Below are positions 41,693 to 50,218 of a stretch of DNA of 64,000 nucleotides, piece after piece (within the stretch, counting starts at the first letter, position 1; every line of letters starts with the position of its first letter). The stretch comes from Candidatus Riflebacteria bacterium HGW-Riflebacteria-2 (GTDB lineage Bacteria > Muiribacteriota > Ozemobacteria > Ozemobacterales > Ozemobacteraceae): positions 7,038 to 71,037 of the forward strand of contig PGYA01000021.1 of NCBI GenBank assembly GCA_002839435.1, given 5' to 3'. The notes under the pieces were generated by a model that saw nothing but the letters and a program-made list of their open reading frames with translations, was not told the DNA's origin and made no database searches. The position numbers were made by a program, and so were the translations under genes.

Positions 41693-43111
41693 ATGATGAA
41701 ACCTTCTGCCGGCTGGTCAAAAAAAGTTCTGACTGTATCACTGCTGCTTGGCCTGCTGGTCGCGCCGTTAACCGCTGCCGAAAAGGGTCCGGTCACGACA
41801 AAGGAAAGAGCTGTCGCAATGATTCAGGAAGGCCTGAATCACCTGCTACTGGAACAGCATAAGAAGGCAGAAGAATTGTTCATCAAGGCCAAGTCGATAG
41901 ATCCCTATTCAGAACAGGCTTATAACTTCCTTGGGCTCATCTACCTGCAACAGGAATTGTTCGAAAAAGCCGAAGACATGCTGAAAAAGGCCATTGCTAT
42001 CGAACCCATGTATCCAGAGGCCCTGCGCAATCTGGGCAAGCTTTATCTGCGCCAGGACCGCTTCGACGAAGCAACCACATATCTGCGCCGCACTCTTTCT
42101 TTCGATGTCAACCAGCCCTATACCTGGTATCTACTGGGAATGGCACAATACTTCAGCGGCAAAATCGGCGAATCGATCACTTCCTACGAAAACGCCTTCT
42201 CGATGGAACCAAACCTGCCGGTAGAAGCTCACTACAACCTTGGTGTCGCCTATCACGAAACCTCGCGTTATCTCGAAGCCGTCAGATCCTACGAGCAGGT
42301 GCTCAAACAGGAGCCTGACCACATCAACGCGCTCAATAACCTCGGACTCGTTTACTCGATACTGGGCGAAAAGGAACGCGCCATCGATCTGTTCAATCAG
42401 GTACTCAAGATCGATAATGGCAACATCAAGGCAAGAATCAATCTTGGCAACGTGTTTTTGAGCACACGCGACCTCGTTGAGGCCGAAAAAATATACCGCA
42501 GCGCGATTTCACTCGACCAGACCGACATCAGTCCACGCTTGAACCTTGGCGTCGTCTACTACGAAAAAGGCGACTTTGCCAACGCCCGTTCCGAATGGGA
42601 AAAACTGCTCAAGGAAAACCCTGACAACGTCAGAGTGCTATCAGTCATGGGCTCAGCGTTTCTTGAAAAAAGAGAATACGATCTCGCCATCGAAGTATTC
42701 AAGCGCATGACCAAACTCATGCCCGACAACGGCAGCATTGCCAACACCCTTGGTTACCTGCTCGCCGACCAGAACCAGGAACTTCCCCTGGCCAAAGACC
42801 TTATAGAAAAAGCGATAGAGCTCGATCGCCCCAATCGTGCGACCTATCTCGACTCGCTTGCCTGGGTCGAATATCGCCGCGGCAACTACAAGCAGGCGCT
42901 GAAAATCCAGAACCGTGCCCTGCGCATTTTCGGCCTGACGCATGAACCGGTTTCCAGCGAAGTTCACCTGCACTTCGGCAAAATCCAGGAGAAACTGAAA
43001 AACTACGAGCAGGCCCGCACAGCCTACGAAGCGGCCATCAAAAGCAATACCGATGCGGCTTCGGTAAAAATAGCATCAGAAAGCCTGCACCTGCTGAAAG
43101 ACAAGCAGTGA
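41693..43111 (+). CDS. Secreted or periplasmic TPR protein
   Basis: A 472-residue protein with a signal peptide (about 10-29, ending PLTAAEK) and about eleven tetratricopeptide repeats (for example SEQAYNFLGLIYLQQELFEK, PYTWYLLGMAQYFSGKIGES). Such proteins act as scaffolds; similar ones serve Tad or type IV pilus assembly (TadD/PilF), but nothing here proves that role. Two adjacent ATGs (41693, 41696) follow an AAGGAAAG site. Cotranscribed with the secreted protein ahead of it. Confidence 0.85.
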   Translation: MMKPSAGWSKKVLTVSLLLGLLVAPLTAAEKGPVTTKERAVAMIQEGLNHLLLEQHKKAEELFIKAKSIDPYSEQAYNFLGLIYLQQELFEKAEDMLKKAIAIEPMYPEALRNLGKLYLRQDRFDEATTYLRRTLSFDVNQPYTWYLLGMAQYFSGKIGESITSYENAFSMEPNLPVEAHYNLGVAYHETSRYLEAVRSYEQVLKQEPDHINALNNLGLVYSILGEKERAIDLFNQVLKIDNGNIKARINLGNVFLSTRDLVEAEKIYRSAISLDQTDISPRLNLGVVYYEKGDFANARSEWEKLLKENPDNVRVLSVMGSAFLEKREYDLAIEVFKRMTKLMPDNGSIANTLGYLLADQNQELPLAKDLIEKAIELDRPNRATYLDSLAWVEYRRGNYKQALKIQNRALRIFGLTHEPVSSEVHLHFGKIQEKLKNYEQARTAYEAAIKSNTDAASVKIASESLHLLKDKQ

Positions 43112-43134
43112 CATGCTCTGAAGTCAGAAACACT

Positions 43135-43218
43135 GTCATCGCGAGGCATCAGCAAGATGCCGTGACAATCTCATTGAACAGAGGGACTGCTTCACCGCGA
43201 AGCGCTCCTCGCATTGAC
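43135..43218. repeat. 84-bp hairpin-type dispersed repeat, copy C
   Basis: Ends GTCATCGCGAGG and CCTCGCATTGAC are inverted copies (10 of 12). The interior has ATGCCGTGACAATCTC and GACTGCTTCACCGCGAAGCG, typical of the GTCATTGCGAGG family. It fills the gap before the membrane protein gene. Confidence 0.75.
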
Positions 43219-43228
43219 GGTAAAGTAC

Positions 43229-44173
43229 ATGAGTCGTAATCTGGTATTTCTGCCAACAGCTATTGGTGGCTGGATTCTACTTTATCTTGCCGCTCTTTTT
43301 TATCCGGCAACGGCAGCTTTGCCTCAGCAGATCGCGGTTTTCGTCGCCGCCACAATTCTGACCCTTGCCTCAGCGCTTATAGTCGCCGGTTTTTCGCGAC
43401 TCAAGCAGCACCGCAACGTTTATCTGCTGATCGGCTTTCTCGGCCTGGCTGCCACATTTTATTGCGCCAGACCACTGGTCAACCGCAGTCAGTTACTCAA
43501 CCGCAGTGGTGACATCCCCGGGCATATTATCTCGATAACGAGCGAGCAGCACGGTCTGGCCGGGGTTTCAGAATCTCTGCTGCTGGCACTTCGTAACGCC
43601 AATTTCAAAGAGATCAACAGCCAGCTCGAAGAAGAATTTCCCGAGTCGGCCTGGCTGATATTGATGCTGGCAATGGCGCAGCTGACACTGGCTTCAGGCA
43701 TCGGCCTGTGGATCGGCGAAGGCATAGATGAAATCGCCCATCTGCTGCCGGTAGCAATAGTCGCGACAGTAGCTGATATCTGGAGCGTCTCAGCCGGCGC
43801 CACCGCCAAAATCGTGGTTTCATCAGCAATAAATTATTTTCTGCTGCGCTTTCCAATGCCGGGTTACGGCACGATTCCGTATCTGATCGGCCTGACCGAT
43901 TTTCTCTTCTTCGCCATCTTTTTTCAGGCGGCGGTGCGCTTCAATCTTGGCATCAGAAAGAACGTTCTGCTGCTGCTGACTTCTTTCTTTATTGCTGTTG
44001 CCGCCGCGATATTCTTTGGGCATGGCCTGCCGGTGCTGCCTTTCATGGCGCTGCTCTTTGTCGTCGGCAATTTCAGACATCTCAGCCTTAAAAAAGAAGA
44101 GTTCAGACAGATATTGTTGTTTGTGGTATTTATAATTATTGCATTCACACTGATAAGTAAATTCGCACATTGA
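43229..44173 (+). CDS. Presenilin/signal-peptide-peptidase-like membrane protein (possible A22 intramembrane aspartyl protease)
   Basis: A 314-residue protein with about nine membrane helices. Its C-terminal half has the three marks of presenilin-type proteases in the right order and helices: VADIWSV with D183 (compare YDxxxV), IGLTDFLFFAIFF with D224 (compare GLGDxxF), and GLPVLP at 266-271 (compare the PAL motif). The spacing of about 40 residues between the aspartates is shorter than in eukaryotic members but near that of compact archaeal ones. The match is by eye, so other membrane families remain possible. An in-frame TTG at 43214 lies in the repeat; the ATG at 43229 is preferred. It sits just upstream of dapF. 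Confidence 0.5.
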   Translation: MSRNLVFLPTAIGGWILLYLAALFYPATAALPQQIAVFVAATILTLASALIVAGFSRLKQHRNVYLLIGFLGLAATFYCARPLVNRSQLLNRSGDIPGHIISITSEQHGLAGVSESLLLALRNANFKEINSQLEEEFPESAWLILMLAMAQLTLASGIGLWIGEGIDEIAHLLPVAIVATVADIWSVSAGATAKIVVSSAINYFLLRFPMPGYGTIPYLIGLTDFLFFAIFFQAAVRFNLGIRKNVLLLLTSFFIAVAAAIFFGHGLPVLPFMALLFVVGNFRHLSLKKEEFRQILLFVVFIIIAFTLISKFAH

Positions 44174-44192
44174 GTGCCAGGGAGGTAATGAA

Positions 44193-45059
44193 ATGATCGG
44201 TTTTCACAAGATGCACGGACTCGGCAACTGTTTTATCTTCTTTGACGAATTCAACCAGGATTTGTCGTTCATAAAGACTCCCGAAAAAATCAAGCTGCTT
44301 TGCACAACCAGCCATGGTCTCGGCTCAGACGGTCTGGTGTTTATAGCACCGCCTCGCGATACCAAGCATCATTGCCGCATGGAAATGTTCAACACTGATG
44401 GCAGCGAAGCCGAGATGTGCGGCAACGCCATCCGTGGCGCCGCCATGCTTTATGACCGCAAGTCTCTGGGCGTTTCGCCGGTTCTTATCGAAACCCGCAG
44501 CGGCACGAAGGAAGTCAGCTTCGTCAAGGTCAGCGATGGCGAAGGCTTCTATCGGGCACAGATGGGTCAGGCCAATTTTGACCTGACCAGAAGCGGTGAG
44601 CTGATTAGCGAAGACAAGCGCAAAGCGCTGATATGGAATTCGCTGACCTTTGATCCGGTCTATGTTAACGTCGGTAATCCGCATGCCGTAATCTTTCTAA
44701 AAACACAGTTGACGCATGATGAAATGAAGGTAGCCGGTGCCTGGCTGGAAACGCACGCCAATCACCCGCGCCGCATCAACGTCGAATTTGTCGAAGTAAT
44801 GTCGCGCAGCGAAGCCCGGGTAAACGTCTGGGAACGAGGCTGCGGCATGACAGCAGCCTGTGGTACCGGCGCTACTGCAGTAGCAGCCGGCGGCATCAAA
44901 CAGGGGCTGTTTGACAAAAAGGTTACCATACACATGCCGGGCGGCGATCTGGTTATCGAACAGGATGCCGAAGGGCTCCTCTACATGACCGGTCCGGTAC
45001 AGGAAGTAGCGATTGGCCAGATTTCTTCTGGAATGGCGCATCGCCTGAGCCGCGCATGA
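44193..45059 (+). CDS. dapF: Diaminopimelate epimerase
   Basis: Converts LL- to meso-diaminopimelate for lysine and peptidoglycan synthesis. The 288-residue protein has both catalytic cysteines: C76 in EMCGNAIRGAA and the second in MTAACGTGATA (about residue 223), plus MHGLGNCFIFFD at the start and VNVGNPHAV. GGGAGG lies ahead of the ATG. It overlaps the AMMECR1 gene by 4 bp (ATGA). Confidence 0.96.
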   Translation: MIGFHKMHGLGNCFIFFDEFNQDLSFIKTPEKIKLLCTTSHGLGSDGLVFIAPPRDTKHHCRMEMFNTDGSEAEMCGNAIRGAAMLYDRKSLGVSPVLIETRSGTKEVSFVKVSDGEGFYRAQMGQANFDLTRSGELISEDKRKALIWNSLTFDPVYVNVGNPHAVIFLKTQLTHDEMKVAGAWLETHANHPRRINVEFVEVMSRSEARVNVWERGCGMTAACGTGATAVAAGGIKQGLFDKKVTIHMPGGDLVIEQDAEGLLYMTGPVQEVAIGQISSGMAHRLSRA

Positions 45060-45604
45060 GTTTCGCAGAAGAAGCGCTGCTGGCAGTACGTAAAACTCTG
45101 CAAGAGGTTCTATCCGGCAGGCCGTCACCGGCTCTCAGCTTTTCGGACCCTCGATTTAACGAACATTGCGGCATATTTGTCACTCTCAAAAAGCATGGCG
45201 AACTGCGCGGTTGTATTGGTCTGGTACGTGGCGTAGAACCTCTCAGCCAGGCAATCAGCGAAATGGCCGTAGCAGCCGCGACGCACGACCCGCGTTTTCC
45301 GCCGGTCAAACTCGATGAACTGTCAGCTATAAACATTGAGATTTCAGTGCTGACTCCGATGGTAAAGGTCGCAGATATCTCTGACATCAAAATCGGGCGA
45401 GACGGTTTGATGCTGCAGTATCGAGGGCATTCAGGGCTTCTGCTGCCGCAGGTCCCGGTAGAATGGAACTGGGATGTCGAGGAATTTCTCGAAAATCTCT
45501 GCCACAAAGCCGGACTGCCGCCGGGCTCGCATCTTCAACCAGGAGCGACTCTGCTGAAGTTTTCGGCAGATATATTTTCAGAAGACAGTCATTCGTCTGT
45601 TTGA
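45056..45604 (+). CDS. AMMECR1 domain protein
   Basis: A 182-residue AMMECR1 family protein. It has the signature LRGCIG (in HGELRGCIGLV), AVAAATHDPRFPPV and GLLLPQVPVEWNWDVEEFL. The family is found in all domains of life; in prokaryotes it often accompanies MEMO1-like and radical SAM (AmmeMemoRadiSam) genes, which are not seen here. Role unclear. Translationally coupled to dapF. Confidence 0.93.
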   Translation: MSFAEEALLAVRKTLQEVLSGRPSPALSFSDPRFNEHCGIFVTLKKHGELRGCIGLVRGVEPLSQAISEMAVAAATHDPRFPPVKLDELSAINIEISVLTPMVKVADISDIKIGRDGLMLQYRGHSGLLLPQVPVEWNWDVEEFLENLCHKAGLPPGSHLQPGATLLKFSADIFSEDSHSSV

Positions 45605-45629
45605 CGCTTATCACAGGGCGTGTTACACT
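45601..45629 (+). promoter_or_regulatory. Probable promoter of the minor-pilin cluster
   Basis: TTGACG (45601-45606, overlapping the end of the AMMECR1 gene), a 17-base spacer and TACACT (45624-45629). Confidence 0.5.
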
Positions 45630-45679
45630 TAAAGAAATGACTAAGGCTCACCGAAAAATATGAGGACTGGAGAAAGGCG

Positions 45680-48103
45680 ATGAATCGACAGGGTTTTGCA
45701 TACCTGGTAGCGGTTTTGATCCTGGGCCTGCTCGCGTTTATGGGGCTTTTCCTGGCTCAGAGCAGCTCGGCCGAATACTCGCAGGCCGCCATTTCGGTTT
45801 ATCGCACCATGTCGCGCCAGCTCGCCGAAGCAGCGGCTGACGAAGCCTATGTAATGCTCGAAGAGCGTTTCAAGGACAAAAGCGAAACTGGTTTCATGCA
45901 ACAGCTGTTGTGGCAGGCTTCGGGATCGCAGACTCCCAAAGGTGGCGGTTCTACCGGCCTCAACCCCACCCTGCTGCACGACTTCACCGACCTCAAGGAC
46001 AAGGTCACCCAGACCCTGACCCTCAAAGACTACCACATGACCCGGGCCGGCTTTACCATCGAAAAGATTCTGCCCAGCATCAAGGGATGCCGCCCCATTC
46101 CGAATGGCCCGCTCGACGACGACGCCGCTTACCATCGTTCGCCCGACCGGACAAAAGGCTTTGACGACCACTACTCGCGCGACTGGTATCTGGTCATACA
46201 GCTCGACATTACCGTTGCACTTCAGAAACAGCGTAATTTCAGGATCGACTACACCATCTCGCGGGATGTCAAGCTGCTCAACCTTGGCCCGATCGCCAGA
46301 AATTATACGATGTTCAGTATCAACGGGCATCGGATACCCTCGGGTGATTCGGCAACCATTCAGGCAAGGCTGCGCAACGAAATGAATTCGCCCACCACCC
46401 GCGCCGGCGGCCGCCTGATTCTCTGGAACATGCCGTTCCAGTCACGCGTCTATCTCCACGGACCATCGATAATCAATCTGGAGAACCCTGAACTGGCGGC
46501 GGCTGGAGAAAGACAATTTGGTGGCGCCTACAACATCTACGATCCCAAATACCCAAAACCGGGTATTAATCAGGCTTTTCAATACAGCGACACTTTTTAC
46601 GGGATGTCTTACCTGCCGACTATGGGCAGAGCCATATTTCCGTCAAAAACGCTATGGGACTCTATCGCTGTCTGGTGGCGCCCCGGCAAGGACCGCAAGT
46701 CAGACGAAATCGCCAACCGTGACACCTATCTTGGTCTGTTTACCGATGAAACGGCTTATGGCGGCCTTTTGCCCCACCGCAATCGCACCTTCGGCGAGGT
46801 GCTAGGCGACATCAGCTCACGCGGCATCCAGGATACATATTTTCGCGGCACCACAGCTTTCCAGAAATTTCTGCCAGGCGGCCCCTTCTGCCGCACCCCA
46901 TGGAAATTCGTATCCCCCACCCTGATGGGCGAAGACCGCTATCTGCCTAACAGCACGGCAGACTTCAGCGGCGCCGTCAGCAAAGTTTTTCCGAAAGATG
47001 ACCTGCATCTCCGCATCGAACACCGGTGGCGCGACGACGACGTCAAGGTAGCCGAGCAGAGCAAAATTTACGCGCGTGCCTACAAGATCAAATACAATAA
47101 CGTCACCAACAACGTCGAAACCCCGCCAAAAGAAGAACTGATGGAGTTTTCACTGAGCTACTACAACGAATCAGACCCAGAAGGCTTTCTTAGCAAGCTA
47201 GGATATTCACTCTCATCGATCGGCGAAAGTTTCTGGCGTAATTTTACCATGCCCTTCGAAGCGATCACGGTTATCGCTTCGCCGCTGATCAACAGAATCT
47301 GGCCAGGTCAGGACACAATAGTCTCTGCCAGTGCCGAACAGTTTTTCAGAAATCTGTTTCCCAACAACTTCAAATATAATTTTCGTGGAATTGTAACGCG
47401 TAAACTCGCAGACGAAAGCGAAATACCGCGAGATGCCGAAGGTCGCTGGTTACTGAATGGCGTTTACTGGCTTGACTCCTGCCAGATTGACAGCTCGGTA
47501 ACTTACGTTGGCACCGGCACAATCATGGTTTCGCAATTCACCCCTGATCGCCCATTTAAGATCAGAGGTAGCATCGTATCCCTGAAAGCTGAAGATCACG
47601 TAACTCCACTCGGGCATCTCAATATTTTCTACAATCCCAATGACGAGTCGATTTCTGATACAACCGATCGCATGCTGATCCTGGAAGGCAAAGGCAATAT
47701 GATCGAGGCCAGCGTTTACTCGTGTTACGGTATCAGAACGACAGATGGCGACATTTCGGAAGCGGAGCTGATTGCTATTGGTATTCACCCCGACCGCCCG
47801 ACCAACGAGTGGGGCGGTGACTGTCTGAGTAAGATATCAGAAAAATCCAACATGATTTACGGCAACTACGTGAACTTCTATATGTGCAAAGACAAACAGG
47901 AAGGCGACCTCTGGATAGTCCATAATTTTAACAGCCCGCTTTACTTCGACAAGTATGCAACAGGTTATAAAACCGTGCAGACAAAGCTTGATGAAAGCGA
48001 AGACAATCGCAAAGCTTATGAGCTGATGACACATGAATTTTTTATGAGTCCCAAGATTATGCATGTGGCAAGCATGGGCGGCAACGATGAAGATGATGAA
48101 TAA
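45680..48103 (+). CDS. Large PilX/GspK-like minor pilin protein
   Basis: An 807-residue protein with an N-terminal membrane helix (about 7-26: GFAYLVAVLILGLLAFMGLF), then helix AAISVYRTMSRQLAEAAADEAYV, as in PilX or GspK. There is no canonical GFTLxE site, only NRQGFAYLV. The extracytoplasmic part is very large for this class and I recognise no domain in it. Three pilin-cluster genes follow. The protein starting at 61899 has the same layout and may be a paralogue. Likely part of a type IV pilus or type II-like pseudopilus tip (inference). Confidence 0.7.
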   Translation: MNRQGFAYLVAVLILGLLAFMGLFLAQSSSAEYSQAAISVYRTMSRQLAEAAADEAYVMLEERFKDKSETGFMQQLLWQASGSQTPKGGGSTGLNPTLLHDFTDLKDKVTQTLTLKDYHMTRAGFTIEKILPSIKGCRPIPNGPLDDDAAYHRSPDRTKGFDDHYSRDWYLVIQLDITVALQKQRNFRIDYTISRDVKLLNLGPIARNYTMFSINGHRIPSGDSATIQARLRNEMNSPTTRAGGRLILWNMPFQSRVYLHGPSIINLENPELAAAGERQFGGAYNIYDPKYPKPGINQAFQYSDTFYGMSYLPTMGRAIFPSKTLWDSIAVWWRPGKDRKSDEIANRDTYLGLFTDETAYGGLLPHRNRTFGEVLGDISSRGIQDTYFRGTTAFQKFLPGGPFCRTPWKFVSPTLMGEDRYLPNSTADFSGAVSKVFPKDDLHLRIEHRWRDDDVKVAEQSKIYARAYKIKYNNVTNNVETPPKEELMEFSLSYYNESDPEGFLSKLGYSLSSIGESFWRNFTMPFEAITVIASPLINRIWPGQDTIVSASAEQFFRNLFPNNFKYNFRGIVTRKLADESEIPRDAEGRWLLNGVYWLDSCQIDSSVTYVGTGTIMVSQFTPDRPFKIRGSIVSLKAEDHVTPLGHLNIFYNPNDESISDTTDRMLILEGKGNMIEASVYSCYGIRTTDGDISEAELIAIGIHPDRPTNEWGGDCLSKISEKSNMIYGNYVNFYMCKDKQEGDLWIVHNFNSPLYFDKYATGYKTVQTKLDESEDNRKAYELMTHEFFMSPKIMHVASMGGNDEDDE

Positions 48104-48545
48104 ACGCAAAGCTTTTACTACACCGGAACTGCTGATGACCATCGTGGTCTTTTCATTCGGCCTGCTGCCGCTTATCGTGCTTTTTCAAAGCAGTCACAAA
48201 CAGACGGCACAGGCCAAAAACCTGATGATTGCCCACAGTCTCGGCCGCACCATGATTGCCGAAATTCGCGCCCTCGGCTTTGAAGTGCTTGATCAGGAAA
48301 TGCAAAACTCCCGCCTCAACATTATACATACCAGCAGGCCGGTAGAAGGCCCTCTCGTCAGCAGTGACGGCGAATCGACCATTTACCCCGAGTATTACAA
48401 GCGCTTCAATACCAGCGTCAAACTCGAACGCGCCAGCACAGAGCAGAACAAAAAAATTCGTGTAGAACTTGACATAGAATGGAAAGAGCCCACCCGCGAC
48501 TTTAATCTGGGCTTTGGAACGGTAGTTGGAAAATATGGCAATTAA
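48087..48545 (+). CDS. Prepilin-like protein (PilV/GspI type)
   Basis: A 152-residue protein with a class III-like start: MKMMNKRKAFTTPELLMTIVVF. The type IV prepilin motif is present with Ala in place of Gly before Phe, Glu at +5 and a 20-residue hydrophobic helix. Ala at -1 is tolerated by some prepilin peptidases. Starts at 48087, 48093 or 48096 are possible, all overlapping the end of the large gene upstream. It overlaps the next pilin gene by 11 bp. Confidence 0.75.
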   Translation: MKMMNKRKAFTTPELLMTIVVFSFGLLPLIVLFQSSHKQTAQAKNLMIAHSLGRTMIAEIRALGFEVLDQEMQNSRLNIIHTSRPVEGPLVSSDGESTIYPEYYKRFNTSVKLERASTEQNKKIRVELDIEWKEPTRDFNLGFGTVVGKYGN

Positions 48546-49302
48546 GAAATCTACAGGCTTCACCCTGACCGAAATGATGGTAGTAGTGGTATTAGTAACA
48601 CTGCTCATGGGTTTTGCCTGGCATTTTTACTTCAGTGGCCGCGAAACCATGCGACATACTGTTTCGCAAAGCCAGATTCAGCTCGACACCCGCCTTTTTC
48701 TCGACCATCTCGAAATCGAGATGAGTTCCTGCTACGCGTTTTCAGAAGTAGATACCCAGAACAAAAAATTCTCTTTCTACTCATACACATTTACACCTCC
48801 GCATCTTGATGACGTTTTATATGAGACAGACGGAACGCCTCAAAATACTGGCGAAGATAGTGAAGCCAGCCTGTCGATGGTTAAGTATGAATACGAATGG
48901 AAAGACGACGGCAAGGTGATCAAGCGACGCACCCCCGGAAAGCTGAATTTTCTACAGAACCCGATGCGGTTCACGGAAGCCGAGGCGACAGATGCCCGTT
49001 ACAGCAGCATGGAAAAGACTGTACTGCGTGATATCGCCGATTTTGAGGTAAAAGCCTACAGCCAGAAAATACAGCGCGAGGGCGAAGTTCTTACCCCGGT
49101 TATCGATCCAGTAACTGCGCCCGACAAAATGGATGAGGCAACCTTTATTGTACTGCGGCTGCATACTAAAATCGATGAACTGTCAGAAAGGCGACGCGAC
49201 GAGGAGCTCGACATTGTCACCAAGTTCTACAGCAGTGTAAAGCTGAGTGAAGTGGCTAACCCCGGTGCCTTTGCATCAACTGACAGAGACGGCAGGTTTT
49301 AA
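48535..49302 (+). CDS. Prepilin-like protein (PilW/GspJ type)
   Basis: A 255-residue protein with a perfect prepilin site: MAIKKSTG then FTLTEMMVVVVLVTLLMGFAW. The start at 48535 gives the usual short basic leader; a TTG at 48526 is a weaker choice. The extracytoplasmic domain has several Glu/Asp-rich strands (FLDHLEIEMSSCYAF). Size fits PilW or GspJ minor pilins. Its stop is followed directly by the next ATG. Confidence 0.82.
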   Translation: MAIKKSTGFTLTEMMVVVVLVTLLMGFAWHFYFSGRETMRHTVSQSQIQLDTRLFLDHLEIEMSSCYAFSEVDTQNKKFSFYSYTFTPPHLDDVLYETDGTPQNTGEDSEASLSMVKYEYEWKDDGKVIKRRTPGKLNFLQNPMRFTEAEATDARYSSMEKTVLRDIADFEVKAYSQKIQREGEVLTPVIDPVTAPDKMDEATFIVLRLHTKIDELSERRRDEELDIVTKFYSSVKLSEVANPGAFASTDRDGRF

Positions 49303-50106
49303 ATGGAAGAAAAACGCTGGCCAATCATAGGCATCAGTCTGTTGATGATTCTTCTCATCTACAGTTTTCTTACCACTGTTTTCAAGTCAGACCAGAAGCG
49401 GTTCAACCACGACCGCATCTTCGTTGATTACTCTGACTACCGCCAGGGCAACAAGGCACCGGCAACGCGTACGACCCGCGCTCCAGCTTATCGCCACCCG
49501 AACGCCTACAAGGCCGCCCAGGAAGCCAACGAGATCAAGCGCACGATGTTTTCGAATGTAATGACTGCTACAATCAGCACATACAATGCACACATGAGTG
49601 AGGCTCTTAAGAACCAGCCATCGCCCAGCGCCCAGTTTCCAAAACCGGTGCGCAACGCTCAATACGATCAAATCATCGATCTCTCGATGAAACCGGTGCC
49701 TGATTTTCAGTCGGGCATGCAGTATTTTGCCGCCGGCGACCACCAGCGCGCGCTCGAGCATTTCAATTCCGCTCTCGAAAAGATCGATCAGATGGATGTC
49801 AAACACCACATAGATATTTACAGCATGATGGCCGAATGCTATCTCAAGTTGAAAAGCGATGACGGCTACATTCAGAACAAGATCAGACAGGTGCGCATGG
49901 AGCGCCGTCTCAAACAGGTCATTCAGGCCGCTTTTCCAGAGAAAGCCGGCAGCATGAAAGTTTTCGACTGGTCGACGACACAGGAAGCGTCAAAGCAGCT
50001 GTTGCGTATGCGCTCACTCGCGGCCAAATCAGATTCACCGCAGATGTACGAAATGCTCAAGCGGGCAGAACTCGACCTCGAAATCGCGCGCAAGGTAACG
50101 CAGTAG
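49303..50106 (+). CDS. Membrane-anchored protein of the pilin cluster, TPR-like C-terminus
   Basis: A 267-residue protein with a short cytoplasmic tail (MEEKRW), a membrane helix (about 7-25) and an extracytoplasmic part. Residues about 140-180 (FQSGMQYFAAGDHQRALEHF) look like one tetratricopeptide repeat, followed by helices rich in charged residues. No family recognised. It abuts the preceding pilin gene without a gap, and closes the cluster before a strong terminator. Confidence 0.72.
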   Translation: MEEKRWPIIGISLLMILLIYSFLTTVFKSDQKRFNHDRIFVDYSDYRQGNKAPATRTTRAPAYRHPNAYKAAQEANEIKRTMFSNVMTATISTYNAHMSEALKNQPSPSAQFPKPVRNAQYDQIIDLSMKPVPDFQSGMQYFAAGDHQRALEHFNSALEKIDQMDVKHHIDIYSMMAECYLKLKSDDGYIQNKIRQVRMERRLKQVIQAAFPEKAGSMKVFDWSTTQEASKQLLRMRSLAAKSDSPQMYEMLKRAELDLEIARKVTQ

Positions 50107-50160
50107 AGAGCACTTTTTTCGATTAGCCTGCTTCGCTGAAGCTACGCAGGACAGGCAAGC

Positions 50161-50210
50161 ACCAAGCATAAAAAAATGCCCCGTTTCCGGGGCATTTTTT
50201 TATACTTGGT
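50161..50210. terminator. Bidirectional terminator between pilin cluster and pnp
   Basis: A core stem TGCCCCG / CGGGGCA with a TTTC loop sits inside A and T runs; outer arms ACCAAG and CTTGGT extend it to a 50-bp near-perfect palindrome. Confidence 0.9.
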
Positions 50211-50218
50211 GTAAAGCG

